Shown here: one piece after another, positions 63,086 to 64,000 of the stretch
Numbering within the stretch: the stretch's first letter is position 1
Layout of the letters: every line of letters begins with the position of its first letter
NCBI RefSeq assembly: GCF_900130065.1
Contig: NZ_FQXV01000007.1
Span: 62,001 to 126,000, forward strand
Direction of reading: 5' to 3'
DNA from: Sporobacter termitidis DSM 10068
GTDB taxonomy: Bacteria; Bacillota; Clostridia; Oscillospirales; Oscillospiraceae
DNA: 64,000 nt
The notes under the pieces: generated by a model
Seen by the model: the letters and a program-made list of their open reading frames with translations, nothing else
What the model was told of the DNA's origin: nothing
Database searches by the model: none
Made by a program: the position numbers and the translations under genes

Positions 63086-64000
63086 TTACCTGACCGCCGG
63101 CTTTGGCAATGCCAGCGGGCGCGCCGCCGGGAGACGCCGGTCACCGGCGGCGTGGGCGGCGGCGCTGCCGCCAAGCCTGAAGCTCTCCACCTGGCTTTTC
63201 AGGAATTCGGCCTGCGCGGACAGCTCCTCGCTGGCCGCCGCGCTCTCCTCGGAGGTGGCCGAGTTGCTCTGTACGACGGCGCTGACCTGCTGCAGCGCCT
63301 GGTTGATCTGGCGGATGCCCTCCGCCTGGGCATTCGAGGAGGCGGCGATGTCGCCCACCAGCGCAGCGGCCTGGGCCACATCCTCGACGATCCGATTGAG
63401 GGACGACGCGGTTTCCCTGGCGATTCTTGTCCCGTCCTCGATATTCCTGACGGACCCTTCGATCAGCTCCGTCGTTTCCCTGGCGGCGCCGGCCGAGCGC
63501 GAGGCCAGGCTCCTCACCTCATCGGCGACGACGGCAAAGCCCTTGCCGTGCTGCCCTGCCCGGGCCGCCTCAACGGCGGCGTTGAGGGCCAGGATATTCG
63601 TCTGGAACGCGATATCGTCGATCACCCTGATGATCTTTGAGATGCTGCCGGACGAGGCGTTGATGTCGTCCATCGCCGAGAGCATATTCTGCATATGCTG
63701 CTGGCTCTCCGCGGCGTTCAGCCTGGCGCGCCCGGTGAGCTTGCTGGCTTCATCGGCGTTTTCAGCATTGTGGCGGGTCTTTTCGGCGATTTCCCCAGCG
63801 GTCCCAGACAGCTGCTCTATCGAGCCGGCCTGCTCCGTGGCCCCCTGGGACAGCGTCAGACTGAAATTGGAGACCTGCCCCGCGCCCCCGGCGACCTGCT
63901 CCGTCGCGGTATTGATGTTCCCCAGAGTCTCCCGCGTCTTCCGGATCATCTCGTTGAGCTTTATGCCCAGGATATCCCGCTCCGACCGGACCGGGATTTT
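63086..64000 (-). CDS. Methyl-accepting chemotaxis protein, partial (5' end outside window)
   Basis: The C-terminal 304 residues of a chemoreceptor. The frame stays open to the window edge and begins [20 protein letters not shown], which aligns with the post-HAMP region of the receptor at 54219. The signalling hairpin is complete ([36 protein letters not shown]). Unlike the other two receptors it ends with a Pro/Ala/Arg-rich tail ([15 protein letters not shown]) and lacks FGKY. Sensor domain unknown because it lies beyond the window. Confidence 0.92.
   Translation of the reverse strand, partial: KIPVRSERDILGIKLNEMIRKTRETLGNINTATEQVAGGAGQVSNFSLTLSQGATEQAGSIEQLSGTAGEIAEKTRHNAENADEASKLTGRARLNAAESQQHMQNMLSAMDDINASSGSISKIIRVIDDIAFQTNILALNAAVEAARAGQHGKGFAVVADEVRSLASRSAGAARETTELIEGSVRNIEDGTRIARETASSLNRIVEDVAQAAALVGDIAASSNAQAEGIRQINQALQQVSAVVQSNSATSEESAAASEELSAQAEFLKSQVESFRLGGSAAAHAAGDRRLPAARPLALPKPAVR

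Overview
The window reads as chromosome of an anaerobic, Gram-positive, GC-rich member of the Clostridia, most likely Oscillospirales-like. The supporting genes are an LTA-synthase-type sulfatase, a PdaB-like sporulation deacetylase, split transketolase, pyruvate phosphate dikinase, an acetogen-type MetF/MetV/RnfC2 set, a glycyl radical enzyme, a DUF1540 protein, SipW/TasA-type exported proteins, and frequent TTG/GTG starts behind strong Shine-Dalgarno sites. The taxonomic call is inference. I see no rRNA, tRNA or CRISPR.

Layout. 0.1-4.2 kb: FtsX-type permease, a chemoreceptor and CheW, all minus. 4.3-5.7 kb: a tyrosine recombinase gene enclosed by a perfect 26-bp inverted repeat, a probable invertible segment beside the cheW-chemoreceptor pair. 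6-11.5 kb: DUF1540 protein, old-yellow-enzyme-type oxidoreductase, an unknown protein, a PilZ protein and a lipoprotein. 11.6-15.2 kb: rnfC2-metV-metF methylene-THF reductase operon. 15.5-22.7 kb: orphan glycyl radical enzyme, AI-2E-type exporter, SnoaL-like protein, PPDK. 22.8-29.7 kb: mnmE, a repeat cluster, two-subunit transketolase, LTA-synthase-like protein and glycyl-tRNA synthetase, mostly tightly packed. 30.7-43.8 kb (mainly plus): mnmG, HAD phosphatase, rpsO, pnp, M16 protease, phosphoribosyltransferase, methyltransferase, tadA (minus), CBS protein, alaS, HIT protein.

43.9-53.2 kb is the most striking block. A promoter, a cyclic-di-GMP-I (GEMM) riboswitch with an overlapping intrinsic terminator, then eight plus-strand genes: two SipW-type signal peptidases, four small proteins with SipW-dependent N termini related to TasA/CalY, a Pro/Ser-linker surface protein and a 1076-residue GLUG-repeat protein. 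This looks like a c-di-GMP-controlled extracellular fibre or matrix system. A PilZ c-di-GMP receptor lies elsewhere in the window.

54.2-64 kb: a second chemoreceptor, then a homologue of methenyl-tetrahydromethanopterin cyclohydrolase (Mch; normally archaeal or methylotroph) directly behind an amino-acid ABC transporter operon, a cytidylate-kinase-like protein divergent from a PucR-type regulator, a PdaB-like deacetylase, and the C-terminal part of a third chemoreceptor cut by the window end.

Two palindrome families divide the window. Terminators built on ACAGGGTAT(T/C)GCA occur only between about 6 and 20 kb. Hairpins of the form GGGGC-word-GCCCC with covarying inner words occur only from about 29.7 to 54 kb. 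Gene starts below were chosen from ribosome-binding sites and are often shorter than the longest open frame.
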